The notes beneath the pieces were generated by a model, which had not been told where the DNA came from, searched no databases, and was given only the letters and a program-made list of their open reading frames with translations. A DNA stretch of 64,000 nt from Tabrizicola aquatica. GTDB taxonomy: Bacteria > Pseudomonadota > Alphaproteobacteria > Rhodobacterales > Rhodobacteraceae. The position numbers were made by a program, and so were the translations under genes. How positions within the stretch are numbered: the first letter of the stretch is position 1; each line of letters starts with the position of its first letter. Below, piece by piece: positions 1-7,607 of the stretch. Where the stretch lies: positions 186,001-250,000 of the forward strand of contig NZ_PJON01000005.1 of the NCBI RefSeq assembly GCF_002900975.1. The letters run 5' to 3'.

Positions 1-429
1 GTCCTGACGCCGTTCGGGCCGCTGACCCTGATCGAACGACAGGGGCTTCTGGTCGCGGTGACGTGGCGGGACGACCCCGGCGAAAGCTCAACCTTGCTGG
101 ACGAAGCGGTGGCGCAGGTCCGCGCCTATTTCGACCGGAGGCTGGCGCGGTTCGACCTGCCTTTGGACTGGGGCGAGGGGCTGAATGCCGCCGTGCGTCG
201 TGCGATGGCGGCGATCCCGATGGGCGAGACGCGGACCTATGGCCAGATTGCCAAGGCGGTGGGCGCCCCGGCGCAGGCGGTGGGGCAGGCCTGCGGCGCG
301 AACCCCTTGCCGATCCTGATCCCCTGCCACCGCGTCACCGGAACCGACTGGTTCGGCGGGTTCTCTGCCCCCGGCGGGGTCGAGACCAAGGCCGCGCTTC
401 TGCGCCACGAAGGGGCCCTTCTGCTGTGA
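1..429 (+). CDS. ogt: Methylated-DNA--protein-cysteine methyltransferase (5' end outside window)
   Basis: Transfers the alkyl group from O6-alkylguanine in DNA to its own cysteine, a one-use repair protein. The reading frame is open from base 1 with no start codon, and the first residues (TPFGPLTL, then a hydrophobic strand) match the N-terminal domain of the family, so the true start lies left of the window. The active-site PCHR motif has its Cys codon at 325-327, and the C-terminal GGFSAPGGVETKAALL stretch is typical of the DNA-binding domain. The stop codon overlaps the GTG start of the next gene. Whether it is Ogt or Ada-C type cannot be told without the N-terminus. Confidence 0.92.
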   Translation, partial: VLTPFGPLTLIERQGLLVAVTWRDDPGESSTLLDEAVAQVRAYFDRRLARFDLPLDWGEGLNAAVRRAMAAIPMGETRTYGQIAKAVGAPAQAVGQACGANPLPILIPCHRVTGTDWFGGFSAPGGVETKAALLRHEGALLL

Positions 430-653
430 GCGACCGCATCCGGCACGCGATCCTAGACCTGGCGCTGGCCCGGGGGCGAAAGCGGTCCTTGTGCCCGTCC
501 GAGGTCGCAAGGGCCCTGGCGCCGGATTGGCGGCCTTTGATGGTCGAAGTGCGCGCGGCGGCGGCCGGGATGCCCGAGATCATCGCGACGCAAGCCGGGG
601 TCGAGGTGTACCCGCGGACCCCGCGCGGGCCGATCCGCCTGCGGTTGCGCTGA
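426..653 (+). CDS. Small DUF3253-family protein
   Basis: A 75-residue protein starting at GTG 426, which overlaps the stop of the alkyltransferase gene, so the two are translationally coupled. The sequence (SDRIRHAILDLALARG, CPSEVARAL, then a basic C-terminus rich in R-P-R) fits the DUF3253 family, a small winged-helix-like domain found in alphaproteobacteria. The function is unknown. The arrangement next to an alkyltransferase suggests a repair or DNA-binding accessory role, but that is inference only. Confidence 0.72.
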   Translation: MSDRIRHAILDLALARGRKRSLCPSEVARALAPDWRPLMVEVRAAAAGMPEIIATQAGVEVYPRTPRGPIRLRLR

Positions 654-720
654 TCCAGGGCTTGGCAACCCTTGGCCCATGCGGCATGGCTATGCGCAGT
701 GAACTTGCAAGGAGCATCCG

Positions 721-1209
721 ATGCCGTCGACCTCTGTCCCCCTGGCCCGCATGTTGGCCGTCTTTCTGGCCCTCATGCTTGCGGCGAATGCGGCTTTGGC
801 CGGTCTGACCCTTGCCTATCCCGACCTGCCCATCCCGGCCTCGATGGGGGCCATCCTGGCCATGGTTGCGGCGCTTTCAGCGGGTCAGACGGGCACCAAG
901 GCAGTAGAGCGGCGGCTGGTCTTCAAGGAAAAGGCGGTCTTTGCCGTGCTGGCGACCGCCCTTTCGCTGGCGTTGAGCATCGCGGCCTATTGGGTGATCT
1001 TCGCCTATGAGGGCGTGCCCTTCACGCTGGAAAACGTCGTTCTGCTGATGACCGGAGATGTGGTCCCGGCTTACGAGATCCGGCAGATCCTGTCCTGGGT
1101 CCTGCCCGTCGTTCTGTTGGTCTATCTGCTGGTGATCTACTTCGGCGTGGGCATCGGTTCGCGCAACCAGTTGAAGCTGCAAGAGAAGCTGGCGGCCAAG
1201 GGTCGGTAG
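721..1209 (+). CDS. Small integral membrane protein, possibly ABZJ_00895 family
   Basis: 162 residues with about four hydrophobic segments: near residues 8-30, 40-58, 78-100 and 120-142. A charged, Lys/Glu-rich C-terminal tail follows. The start is ATG 721 with AAGGAG just upstream. The overall size and TM pattern resemble the ABZJ_00895 family of small inner-membrane proteins of unknown function, but I do not recognise it with certainty. It stands alone, with gaps on both sides. Confidence 0.65.
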   Translation: MPSTSVPLARMLAVFLALMLAANAALAGLTLAYPDLPIPASMGAILAMVAALSAGQTGTKAVERRLVFKEKAVFAVLATALSLALSIAAYWVIFAYEGVPFTLENVVLLMTGDVVPAYEIRQILSWVLPVVLLVYLLVIYFGVGIGSRNQLKLQEKLAAKGR

Positions 1210-1372
1210 GCCGGGACTCCGGCCCTGTCGCCGGTGGCTGCGGCCTGCGGGCATTCCGGGGGGTCGCAGCGGCTGACCCTATCGACCGCGCGTGTCTGGA
1301 CCTATCGCCTGGCTTGCCGGGCGTTGCGCAAGGGCTTAGCCAGTCGGTAACAGTTTTGCGACAGGTGCGCCC

Positions 1373-2209
1373 TTGACCCTTGGTGTCTTCCTGGCCGTCC
1401 TTGGCGCGGCTTTCCTGCATGCGCTGTGGAATGCGCTGATCAAACTTGGGACCTCGAAGGTCGGCGGGATGGTGATCCTGTCCATCGTCGAGGTTCCGAT
1501 CGGCCTGGCAGTGGTGACTTTCGCCGCGCCGATCGACCCGGCGGCGGTGCCCTGGGTGATCGCGGCGGGTTGCACACATTTCGCCTACAAGTTCTTCCTG
1601 ACCTATGCCTATGACCGCGGCGACCTGAGCCGGGTCTATCCGATTGCACGGGGCGCTGCGCCGATGGTCGTGGCGCTGGTCGGGGCGGCCTTCCTGGCCG
1701 ATGCGGTCAGCACCCAGGAATACCTTGCGATTGCGGTTCTGGCGGGGGGCATCTTGCTGATGGCCCGCGGGGTGCTGACCAGCGGCGAGGATCGGCGGCT
1801 GTTGCCCTTCGCCCTGGGCTCGGCGCTGGCAACGGCGACCTATACGCTGATCGACGGGATGGGCGCGCGGGTTTCAGGCGCGCCGGTCGCCTATGTGGCC
1901 TGGGTCTTTGTGGCGGACGGGTGCTTCTTCACGCTGGGCATGCTGGCCTTGCGCGGCTGGGACGTGATCCCGCGCAACTGGCATGCCTGGCGGATGGGGG
2001 CCTTCGCCTCGGCGGCGAGTTATGGCGCCTATGCGGTGTCGATCTGGGCGATGACCTTCGCGCCGATTGCCGTGGTGGCGGCGCTGCGCGAGACCTCAAT
2101 CCTGTTTGCGGTGCTGATCGGCTGGCTGGTCTTTGGCGAGAAGATGAACGGCGAGAAGGCCGTGGCCTCGATCGTGATCGTCGCGGGCGTGATGTTGATG
2201 CGGCTTTGA
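1373..2209 (+). CDS. EamA/DMT-family permease
   Basis: 278 residues made of two EamA-type halves with about ten transmembrane helices; the typical glycine-rich helix packing and the C-terminal E-x-x-x-x-G-W-L-V-F-G-E-K motif of drug/metabolite exporters are visible near residue 255. The best start in frame is TTG 1373, because no ATG or GTG occurs upstream in this frame before the N-terminal helix. The substrate cannot be predicted. The gene is convergent with pcs, and a strong palindrome (2216-2280) fills the gap between them. Confidence 0.85.
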   Translation: MTLGVFLAVLGAAFLHALWNALIKLGTSKVGGMVILSIVEVPIGLAVVTFAAPIDPAAVPWVIAAGCTHFAYKFFLTYAYDRGDLSRVYPIARGAAPMVVALVGAAFLADAVSTQEYLAIAVLAGGILLMARGVLTSGEDRRLLPFALGSALATATYTLIDGMGARVSGAPVAYVAWVFVADGCFFTLGMLALRGWDVIPRNWHAWRMGAFASAASYGAYAVSIWAMTFAPIAVVAALRETSILFAVLIGWLVFGEKMNGEKAVASIVIVAGVMLMRL

Positions 2210-2215
2210 CGGCCG

Positions 2216-2280
2216 GGCTCGTCGTGCGACTTCGTCTTCTCCTCGCGCGCGAGGAGTGTCGCAGACATCGACGAGCGGGG
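2216..2280 (+). repeat. Dispersed hairpin repeat, copy 1 (CTCGTCG...CGACGAG)
   Basis: A 65-bp imperfect palindrome between the convergent EamA gene and pcs. The inner stem CTCCTCGCG/CGCGAGGAG is perfect, and the outer arms begin CTCGTCG and end CGACGAG. It is nearly identical over its first 32 bases to a copy at 42276-42340 and related to an inverted, loop-expanded copy at 18506-18592. Its placement would allow it to act as a bidirectional transcription stop. Confidence 0.75.
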
Positions 2281-2282
2281 CG

Positions 2283-2987
2283 TCAGCGCACCCGGCGGAT
2301 GCCTTCCGGGATTATCTGCTGCGCGATCCCCGCCAGAAGCAGGTAGAGCGAGGTCAACACCAGCAGCCACTTGGCCACCGGGCCTTCCTGAAAGTCCCAC
2401 CAGGCGGCCCAGCCGGCCAGGACGATCCAGGCGATGCAGACGGCAATCGAGATCTCGTACCAGCGGCTGGTGCGCACGGGATGGATGAACTTCAGGTTGG
2501 TGAACATCGTCACGGTCAGAAGGATCACCACCAGCAGGATGATCGCTTCGCCCGGCTTGGTCGCGAAGAGGACCAGGACGACCATGTTCCAGCAGGCCGG
2601 AAAGCCGGCAAAGCTTTTGTCCTTGGTCTTCATCCGGGTGTCGGCGAAGTAGATCACGCTGCCGTAGCAGATCACGATGATCGCCAGCCAGCCGGTCCAG
2701 CCGGGCAGAAGGCCGGACTGGAACAGGGCAAAGGCCGGGATGAACACATAGGTCAGATAGTCGACGATCAGGTCCATCAGGACCCCGTCATAGGTCGGCC
2801 AGTTCTTGTGCACCTCGAACCGGCGGGCCAGCGGGCCGTCGATCCCGTCGACGATCAGCGCCACCACCAGCCAGAGGAACATCAGGCTCCACTCTCCCTT
2901 GACGGCGGCGAGCATGGCGAACATCGCCAGCACCGCGCCGGTGGCGGTGAGCATGTGGACAGAGAGGGCTTTCAGACGCGGGCTCAT
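2283..2987 (-). CDS. pcs: Phosphatidylcholine synthase
   Basis: Condenses CDP-diacylglycerol with free choline to give phosphatidylcholine in the inner membrane. The 234-residue protein carries the CDP-alcohol phosphotransferase signature: D47-x2-D50-G51-x2-A54-R55, twelve residues, then G68-x3-D72-x3-D76. The long spacer before the second half matches the Pcs subfamily rather than PgsA or PssA. About eight hydrophobic segments surround it. The Pcs pathway depends on external choline and is common in Rhodobacterales. The gene is followed by the palindromic repeat at 2216-2280. Confidence 0.93.
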   Translation of the reverse strand: MSPRLKALSVHMLTATGAVLAMFAMLAAVKGEWSLMFLWLVVALIVDGIDGPLARRFEVHKNWPTYDGVLMDLIVDYLTYVFIPAFALFQSGLLPGWTGWLAIIVICYGSVIYFADTRMKTKDKSFAGFPACWNMVVLVLFATKPGEAIILLVVILLTVTMFTNLKFIHPVRTSRWYEISIAVCIAWIVLAGWAAWWDFQEGPVAKWLLVLTSLYLLLAGIAQQIIPEGIRRVR

Positions 2988-3041
2988 CGCGTTCTTGATG
3001 GCGGATTACGCGGGCAGGCGCAACAGGGCTTGGCCGTCAAG

Positions 3042-3980
3042 TCAGGCCCTCGGGTGGGCTTTTTCGTAGACTTCCATCAGCCGGGCGGCGTCGACGGCGG
3101 TGTAGCCTTGCGTCGTCGAGAGCGAGGCGTGACCGAGAAGTTCCTGGATCGCGCGCAGGTCGCCGCCCGCTGAAAGCAGATGCGTGGCAAAGCTGTGGCG
3201 CAGCGCGTGCGGCGTGGCTGACGCAGGCAAGCCAAGGCGCAGGCGGGCACGTTCCATTGCCGACTGGATCAGCCGGGGGTTCACCGGCCCGCCCCGCGCG
3301 CCCCGGAACAGGGGCTGGTCGGCGGTCAGATCGAAGGGGCAAAGCCGGGCATAGGCGGCCACCGCCTGGGCCGCCGCGGGGATCACCGGGACAATGCGGG
3401 TCTTGCCGCCCTTGCCAGTGATGCGCAGCACCTCTGGCAGGGGGTGGTCGGCGCCGGTCAGGGACAAGGCCTCGGAAATCCGCAGGCCAAGGCCGTAAAG
3501 CAGGGTGGCGATGGCGGTGTCGCGGGTGGCGATCCAGTCCTGCAGCGCATCGCTGCCGATCTCGGCCAGCATGGCTGCGGCACCGTCCTCGGACAGGGGG
3601 CGGGGTAGCTTGCGGCGGTATTTCGGGGCGCGGGCGGACAGGACGGTGGTGGCATCGCTGCCGGTGCGGTCGGCGGCCCAAGCGGTGAAGCCCTTGACGG
3701 CCGACAGCGCCCGCGCCAGCGACCGGGGCGAGAGGCCGCGCGCCCGCTCCCACGCCGACCAGGCGCGCAGGTCGGATTGGCTGGTGGCGGCAAGGCGGGC
3801 CAGCCCCTCGGCCCCGCCCTGGTGGTCGGCCAGGAAAGCGAGATAGCGCGAGACATCGCGGCGGTAGGCTTCGACCGTATTGGGGGCCGCACCTTGCAGC
3901 GCGCGGATCTGGTCCAGCCAGTCCGCCAGCGCCGCCGACAGGGCGGGGGCCAGGAACGGGGTCAGCCCCGCCCCGGTCAT
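3042..3980 (-). CDS. xerC: Tyrosine recombinase XerC
   Basis: Resolves chromosome dimers at dif together with XerD. The 312-residue protein has an N-terminal SAM-like core-binding domain (about residues 15-105) and a catalytic domain with R167, K193 (GKGGKT), H258-x2-R261, H284 and nucleophile Y293, all in the expected context. The ATG overlaps the end of the DUF484 gene by four bases (ATGA), so the two form one transcription unit, the arrangement seen in many proteobacteria. It is a chromosomal Xer protein rather than a phage integrase, judging by size and neighbours. Confidence 0.96.
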   Translation of the reverse strand: MTGAGLTPFLAPALSAALADWLDQIRALQGAAPNTVEAYRRDVSRYLAFLADHQGGAEGLARLAATSQSDLRAWSAWERARGLSPRSLARALSAVKGFTAWAADRTGSDATTVLSARAPKYRRKLPRPLSEDGAAAMLAEIGSDALQDWIATRDTAIATLLYGLGLRISEALSLTGADHPLPEVLRITGKGGKTRIVPVIPAAAQAVAAYARLCPFDLTADQPLFRGARGGPVNPRLIQSAMERARLRLGLPASATPHALRHSFATHLLSAGGDLRAIQELLGHASLSTTQGYTAVDAARLMEVYEKAHPRA

Positions 3981-4675
3981 TTAAGCCATTGCCGCATCAG
4001 CCGTTCGAAGACGCCAGCGAAGAAGGCCAGAAGGTCGGTGCCGTGACTGGTCTTGAACATGTGCGGGTCCTCCGAGCCGAAGGCGAGCAGCGCGGGCAAC
4101 CTTCCGCGGCCGAGGTCGAGCTTCATCAGCGCCTCGGACCGGATGTCGGGCGCGCGGGGGCCGTAGACGGTGGCGGCCAGGCCGGTGACGGGCCGCAGCA
4201 CGACCGGGCGCACCGCCATGTTGCGGCCGTTGGTCAGATACTGCGCGACATGGCCGCGCGGGCCGATCTGCAGCACCTCGCCCAGTTTGCGCAACGCGGG
4301 ATCGGCCTCTGCTTCATCTTGTGCGGTTTCCAGCACCAGACGCACGATGTCGATGCGCAGGGTCTGCGCCACCTCGCCTTGCAGGGTGGTGATGAAGCCC
4401 TCGAAACTGGTCGGGTCCAGAAGTTGCAGGACGGCCCGGTGAACCTGGTTGGTGCCGGCCAGGTTCTCGTAAGCCGCTGCAATCACTGAACGATGTGTAT
4501 CCTCCAGCCGGTCCAGACGGGTCTCCAGACGCTGCATGGCGATGCCGCGCAAATCGACGATATTCGCGCCCATCGCCCGTTCGTTGGCCGAAACCAGGGC
4601 GTTCATCACGTCGCGGTCCTCAAGCAGCCGCTCGGGCTTTGCCAGGATCAGGTCGCGCAGGTCGGGTTCGATCAT
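3977..4675 (-). CDS. DUF484 family protein
   Basis: 232 residues. The N-terminus (I-x-P-D-L-R-D-L-I-L, then 'PERLLEDRDVMNAL') and the central coiled-coil segment ending in the conserved N-x-x-x-H-R/Q pattern are those of DUF484, a GAF-like domain family usually encoded directly before xerC. The biochemical role is not established. Its conserved pairing with xerC suggests a link to chromosome segregation or cell division, which is inference. Confidence 0.9.
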   Translation of the reverse strand: MIEPDLRDLILAKPERLLEDRDVMNALVSANERAMGANIVDLRGIAMQRLETRLDRLEDTHRSVIAAAYENLAGTNQVHRAVLQLLDPTSFEGFITTLQGEVAQTLRIDIVRLVLETAQDEAEADPALRKLGEVLQIGPRGHVAQYLTNGRNMAVRPVVLRPVTGLAATVYGPRAPDIRSEALMKLDLGRGRLPALLAFGSEDPHMFKTSHGTDLLAFFAGVFERLMRQWLK

Positions 4676-4890
4676 GTCAGGGCCAGTTTCCGTGGAATTC
4701 CCGCAGACTATAGGCCGAAGCTAACGCGGATGGCGACAGGTTTTCGCAGGCCCCGGCGGGGAATGGGGCAGGGATGCAACAGTGGGGCTACAGGGCGTAT
4801 TCCGGCCGTATTCCGCCCATGCATACGCGCGGATGCCTTGGCCGGCGTTAACCTTTTGGCGCGAGGCTGGGGGCCGCAAAGGATGCCGCC

Positions 4891-5397
4891 ATGCCCGACC
4901 TGAAGAAACAGACCCCCCGCCAGCGTGCCCAGATGACCTATATGATGGACGTCATGCGGCGTCTGGAATGGGACCTGCACAACACCATCGAACTGACCGG
5001 CCGCATCCCGGAGGAGTGGCACCAGATCGCCACGGCCACGCCCCGGCAGCCGAAGAAACGGGTCTGCATCGCGCTGGAGGCGGATGTGCTGAAATTCTTC
5101 CGCTCGATGGGCGAGGGGTACGGGCCGCGGATCAACGATGTCCTGAAAAGCTACATGCACGCGCGGCTGGCTGGGGTGATCCGGGGGGCCGAGACGCTGG
5201 CGCATTACCGCGAGCGCGAGGAGGCCTGGTCGGGCGAGAAGCCGCAGTTCGGAGAGGTGGCGCAGGCGATGGGCGAGGCGTGGGAGGACGCGGGGCCGGG
5301 GGTGGTGGAGGCCGCAAGGGTAGCGGTGCAGGAACGGGCGCAGAAGGCGGTGGCGGAGGGGGAGGAGCGGGTGTTTGGCGGGCCGTTGGTGAGGTGA
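4891..5397 (+). CDS. BrnA-like antitoxin family protein, no toxin partner
   Basis: 168 residues. The central part (V-C-I-A-L-E-A-D-V-L-K-F-F-R-S-M-G-E-G-Y, then RINDVLKSYMHARL, residues about 55-90) is a ribbon-helix-helix domain of the BrnA antitoxin type. The N-terminus and the Glu/Ala-rich C-terminal tail (residues 100-168) extend well beyond a normal ~80-residue BrnA. No BrnT-like RNase gene lies on either side, so it may be a solitary transcription regulator of this fold. The start ATG 4891 has AAGGA at suitable distance. It is convergent with the AT-rich gene whose stop begins six bases further on. Confidence 0.7.
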   Translation: MPDLKKQTPRQRAQMTYMMDVMRRLEWDLHNTIELTGRIPEEWHQIATATPRQPKKRVCIALEADVLKFFRSMGEGYGPRINDVLKSYMHARLAGVIRGAETLAHYREREEAWSGEKPQFGEVAQAMGEAWEDAGPGVVEAARVAVQERAQKAVAEGEERVFGGPLVR

Positions 5398-5403
5398 GGG
5401 GGG

Positions 5404-6477
5404 TTAGAGCTGTCTTTTCCTGCGAGTACGCATGGACAAGCGCCTCGGTGACGGACCGTTCGAGAATCTTGCGAGTTTCACGCGCAGATTGCGATTTGTC
5501 GCGGGCTTTTCGCTGCGCTCGGACACTTGACGCCACCGATCTTCAAAAGTCGGAAGGAAGTCCAGTTCTACGCGATTTGCGATAATTTCCATTATCTGAT
5601 CTACTTTATAGACGTATTCGTCATCTTTATTATAATCGGCAACTACACTTCGGATTCTTTCCCAGGTTTCCTCATGCATGTGATTATTCCAGGATTCAGA
5701 GAGTATCTCCAAACCTTTTCTTATACTATCTTCGTCAGATAAAGGGTTGGGTGACGCCACTTGCATTATGCCAGTCGTCCTGCCAGAATTCATAGGCCAA
5801 GCGCGCTCCAGCGCCCGCACAACGGGAGGGCGGCAATAGTTTTCAAAGACTATCACGGCATAGACTATGAGCTTGAGCAGATCATCCTTAATTTTCTCAT
5901 CAATGATGGCTCCGAAGCGGGCGTGAGCAGTATTGTAGCTTTGGCGCACATAGGAATTACGGCGGGTCGCGCTGCGACTGTCACTTATTACGACATTGTT
6001 TCCCACCGCATATAGGAAGACTAGCATCGCGAGCCAAAGTTCGTTTCCGGCAGTCTCGAGATCCGGCAAAAGCGATTTCTTGGGTAGGACTAAGTATTTG
6101 AATGCGGCTGCAGCCGCCAAGATCCCAATTGTGCTATGAAGTACAAACCTTCGCCAGCTAATAAGTCTTTGTAGGCCGAAGATTGGGAAGTACCCAGCGC
6201 GAATAATGTAATAGTAAACCGCGATCCAGTAACTTTGCAGCCGGAGTTCGTCATTGCCCGACGCAACTGCGCCGGCCGACAGGATGATAATAAACACGGC
6301 TGGAGGAAGTGTCCTCAGGAGAAAATTTAGTGCAAATGATTCTTCTGGGTCTTCAAAGAGCGTTGTGCTGGAATATCCAAAGGAAACGGCATGTCGACCA
6401 ATCCAATTCACAAGGAGAAAGAGAAGCACTGCTAAGGCAAAGCACGACGTATGAATTACTAGATTGGCAAATGGCAT
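5404..6477 (-). CDS. Unrecognised five-TM membrane protein, AT-rich and probably acquired
   Basis: 357 residues. Hydrophobic segments lie near residues 7-25, 57-75, 82-102, 112-130 and 147-163; the remaining ~190 residues form a soluble, mixed-charge domain with a strongly basic end. I do not recognise the family. Base composition and codon use (frequent ATA, TAT, AGA, AAT) are clearly unlike the GC-rich neighbours, which points to recent transfer. No good ribosome-binding site precedes ATG 6477. It sits alone between the BrnA-like gene (convergent, six-base gap) and a repeat-rich 397-bp gap. The architecture, a membrane anchor plus cytosolic effector-like tail, would fit a defence or toxin component, but nothing in the sequence proves this. 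Confidence 0.6.
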   Translation of the reverse strand: MPFANLVIHTSCFALAVLLFLLVNWIGRHAVSFGYSSTTLFEDPEESFALNFLLRTLPPAVFIIILSAGAVASGNDELRLQSYWIAVYYYIIRAGYFPIFGLQRLISWRRFVLHSTIGILAAAAAFKYLVLPKKSLLPDLETAGNELWLAMLVFLYAVGNNVVISDSRSATRRNSYVRQSYNTAHARFGAIIDEKIKDDLLKLIVYAVIVFENYCRPPVVRALERAWPMNSGRTTGIMQVASPNPLSDEDSIRKGLEILSESWNNHMHEETWERIRSVVADYNKDDEYVYKVDQIMEIIANRVELDFLPTFEDRWRQVSERSEKPATNRNLRVKLARFSNGPSPRRLSMRTRRKRQL

Positions 6478-6597
6478 GTCGCTAACTCACTTCGTTTGCG
6501 TGAACGATAGTGGCGTGGTCACCTCTTGGTCAAGTTGGCGCGCAGCGCACCCTCAATGGTGCTAGACGAGGCGCTAAAGCTTGGAGGGAAGCGCCTC

Positions 6598-6706
6598 TTG
6601 GCCCGGAAGCAAGGCGCTTGCGCCGCCGGGCCGCGCCCTCCCTCCCCCCGGTAGGGCGCTTTGACGTGTCTCGCGCAGAACTGCGGTGGAAGCGGTTGAG
6701 GGATAA
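6598..6706 (+). repeat. Dispersed intergenic repeat, copy A
   Basis: A roughly 110-bp segment that aligns, in opposite orientation, with 10761-10877. Shared blocks include CCCGGAA-x-CAAGG, CGCCGGGC-x-GCGCCC, GGGCGCT-TTG and GCAGAACT-x-CGGTGG followed by GGTTGA. Both copies fill gaps beside an AT-rich gene. No reading frame of interest lies inside. The rest of the 6478-6874 gap holds the hairpin cluster at 6776-6856 and otherwise nothing I can name. Confidence 0.65.
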
Positions 6707-6775
6707 AGTGAGCGAGAACCAGCGCGGTTCGCGCCCGCCGGAGGGAGGGCGCGGCCCTCGTGTTCGGGCGGGGGA

Positions 6776-6856
6776 GTCGGGCTGAAGCCCGACCTACGGG
6801 GTGGGATTGGCGTCGGGGCTGGCCCCGACCTACGTAGGCCGGGCTTCAGACCGGCG
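6776..6856. repeat. Cluster of three GTAG-type REP hairpins
   Basis: Three short hairpins in a row. On the minus strand 6776-6798 reads CGTAGGTCGGGCTTCAGCCC-GAC, and 6812-6834 reads CGTAGGTCGGGG, a CCAG loop region, then CCCCGAC. A third, opposite in direction and less perfect, starts at GTAGG 6834 and runs to about 6856, so the last two meet head to head at ACGTAGG. A GTAG tetranucleotide followed by a GC hairpin is the hallmark of REP elements mobilised by RAYT transposases. No such transposase is in the window. Confidence 0.65.
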
Positions 6857-6874
6857 CTTTGCAGGCGGCTTCCC

Positions 6875-7528
6875 TTACAGGATCTTCTGGCCGGTCTTGG
6901 CCCAATCCGCGGTGAACTGCTCCAGCCCCTTGTCGGTCAGCACATGGCTGGCCAGCGCCTTGATCACGGCCGGGGGGGCGGTGACGACGTCGGCTCCGAT
7001 CAGGGCGCAGTCCTTGACGTGGTTGGCGTTGCGGATCGAGGCGGCGAGGATCTGGGTCTCGAACCCGTAGTTGTCATAGATCGTGCGGATGTCGCCGATC
7101 AGGTCGAGGCCGTCGAGGTTGATATCATCCAGACGCCCGATGAAGGGCGAGATGAAGGTGGCCCCGGCCTTGGCGGCGATCAGGGCCTGGTTGGCGGAAA
7201 AGCAGAGGGTGACGTTGACCATGAAGCCCTCACCCGACAGGACCTTGCAGGTCTTGAGGCCGTCCCAGGTCAGCGGGACCTTGACGGCGATGTTCGGGGC
7301 GATCTCGGCCAGCTTGCGGCCCTCGGCGATCATGTCGTCGGCTTTCAGCGCCACAACCTCGGCCGAGACGGGGCCCTGGACGAAGCTGCAGATTTCCTTG
7401 GTGACTTCCAGGATGTTGCGGCCGGATTTCAGGATGAGGGACGGGTTGGTGGTGACGCCGTCGACCATGCCAAGGTCGTGCAGCTCGCGGATGGCGTCGA
7501 CGTCGGCGGTGTCGATGAAGAATTTCAT
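6875..7528 (-). CDS. fsa: Fructose-6-phosphate aldolase / transaldolase-like protein
   Basis: A small class I aldolase of the transaldolase 3B group. The start is ATG 7528 with AGGAGGCCCCCC before it, giving 217 residues that open MKFFIDTAD as the family does; an ATG eleven codons upstream only adds a proline-rich extension. The Schiff-base lysine is K83 in VKVPLT, and the TTNPSL and [12 protein letters not shown] motifs are present. Whether the in vivo reaction is fructose-6-phosphate cleavage or transaldolase exchange cannot be settled from sequence. It is divergent from priA across 79 bp. Confidence 0.92.
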   Translation of the reverse strand: MKFFIDTADVDAIRELHDLGMVDGVTTNPSLILKSGRNILEVTKEICSFVQGPVSAEVVALKADDMIAEGRKLAEIAPNIAVKVPLTWDGLKTCKVLSGEGFMVNVTLCFSANQALIAAKAGATFISPFIGRLDDINLDGLDLIGDIRTIYDNYGFETQILAASIRNANHVKDCALIGADVVTAPPAVIKALASHVLTDKGLEQFTADWAKTGQKIL

Positions 7529-7607
7529 GGGGGGCCTCCTGGGTGGTTGCGGGGGGTGCAACGCGGGGGTTGAATGCTCTCGGGTCGCGGTTTAGCCCAA
7601 ACGGCGG

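Noticed and set aside
3042-3980. Tyrosine recombinase as a marker of an integrated element
   Set aside because: Size, motifs and coupling to DUF484 identify chromosomal xerC; no tRNA or attachment site is nearby.
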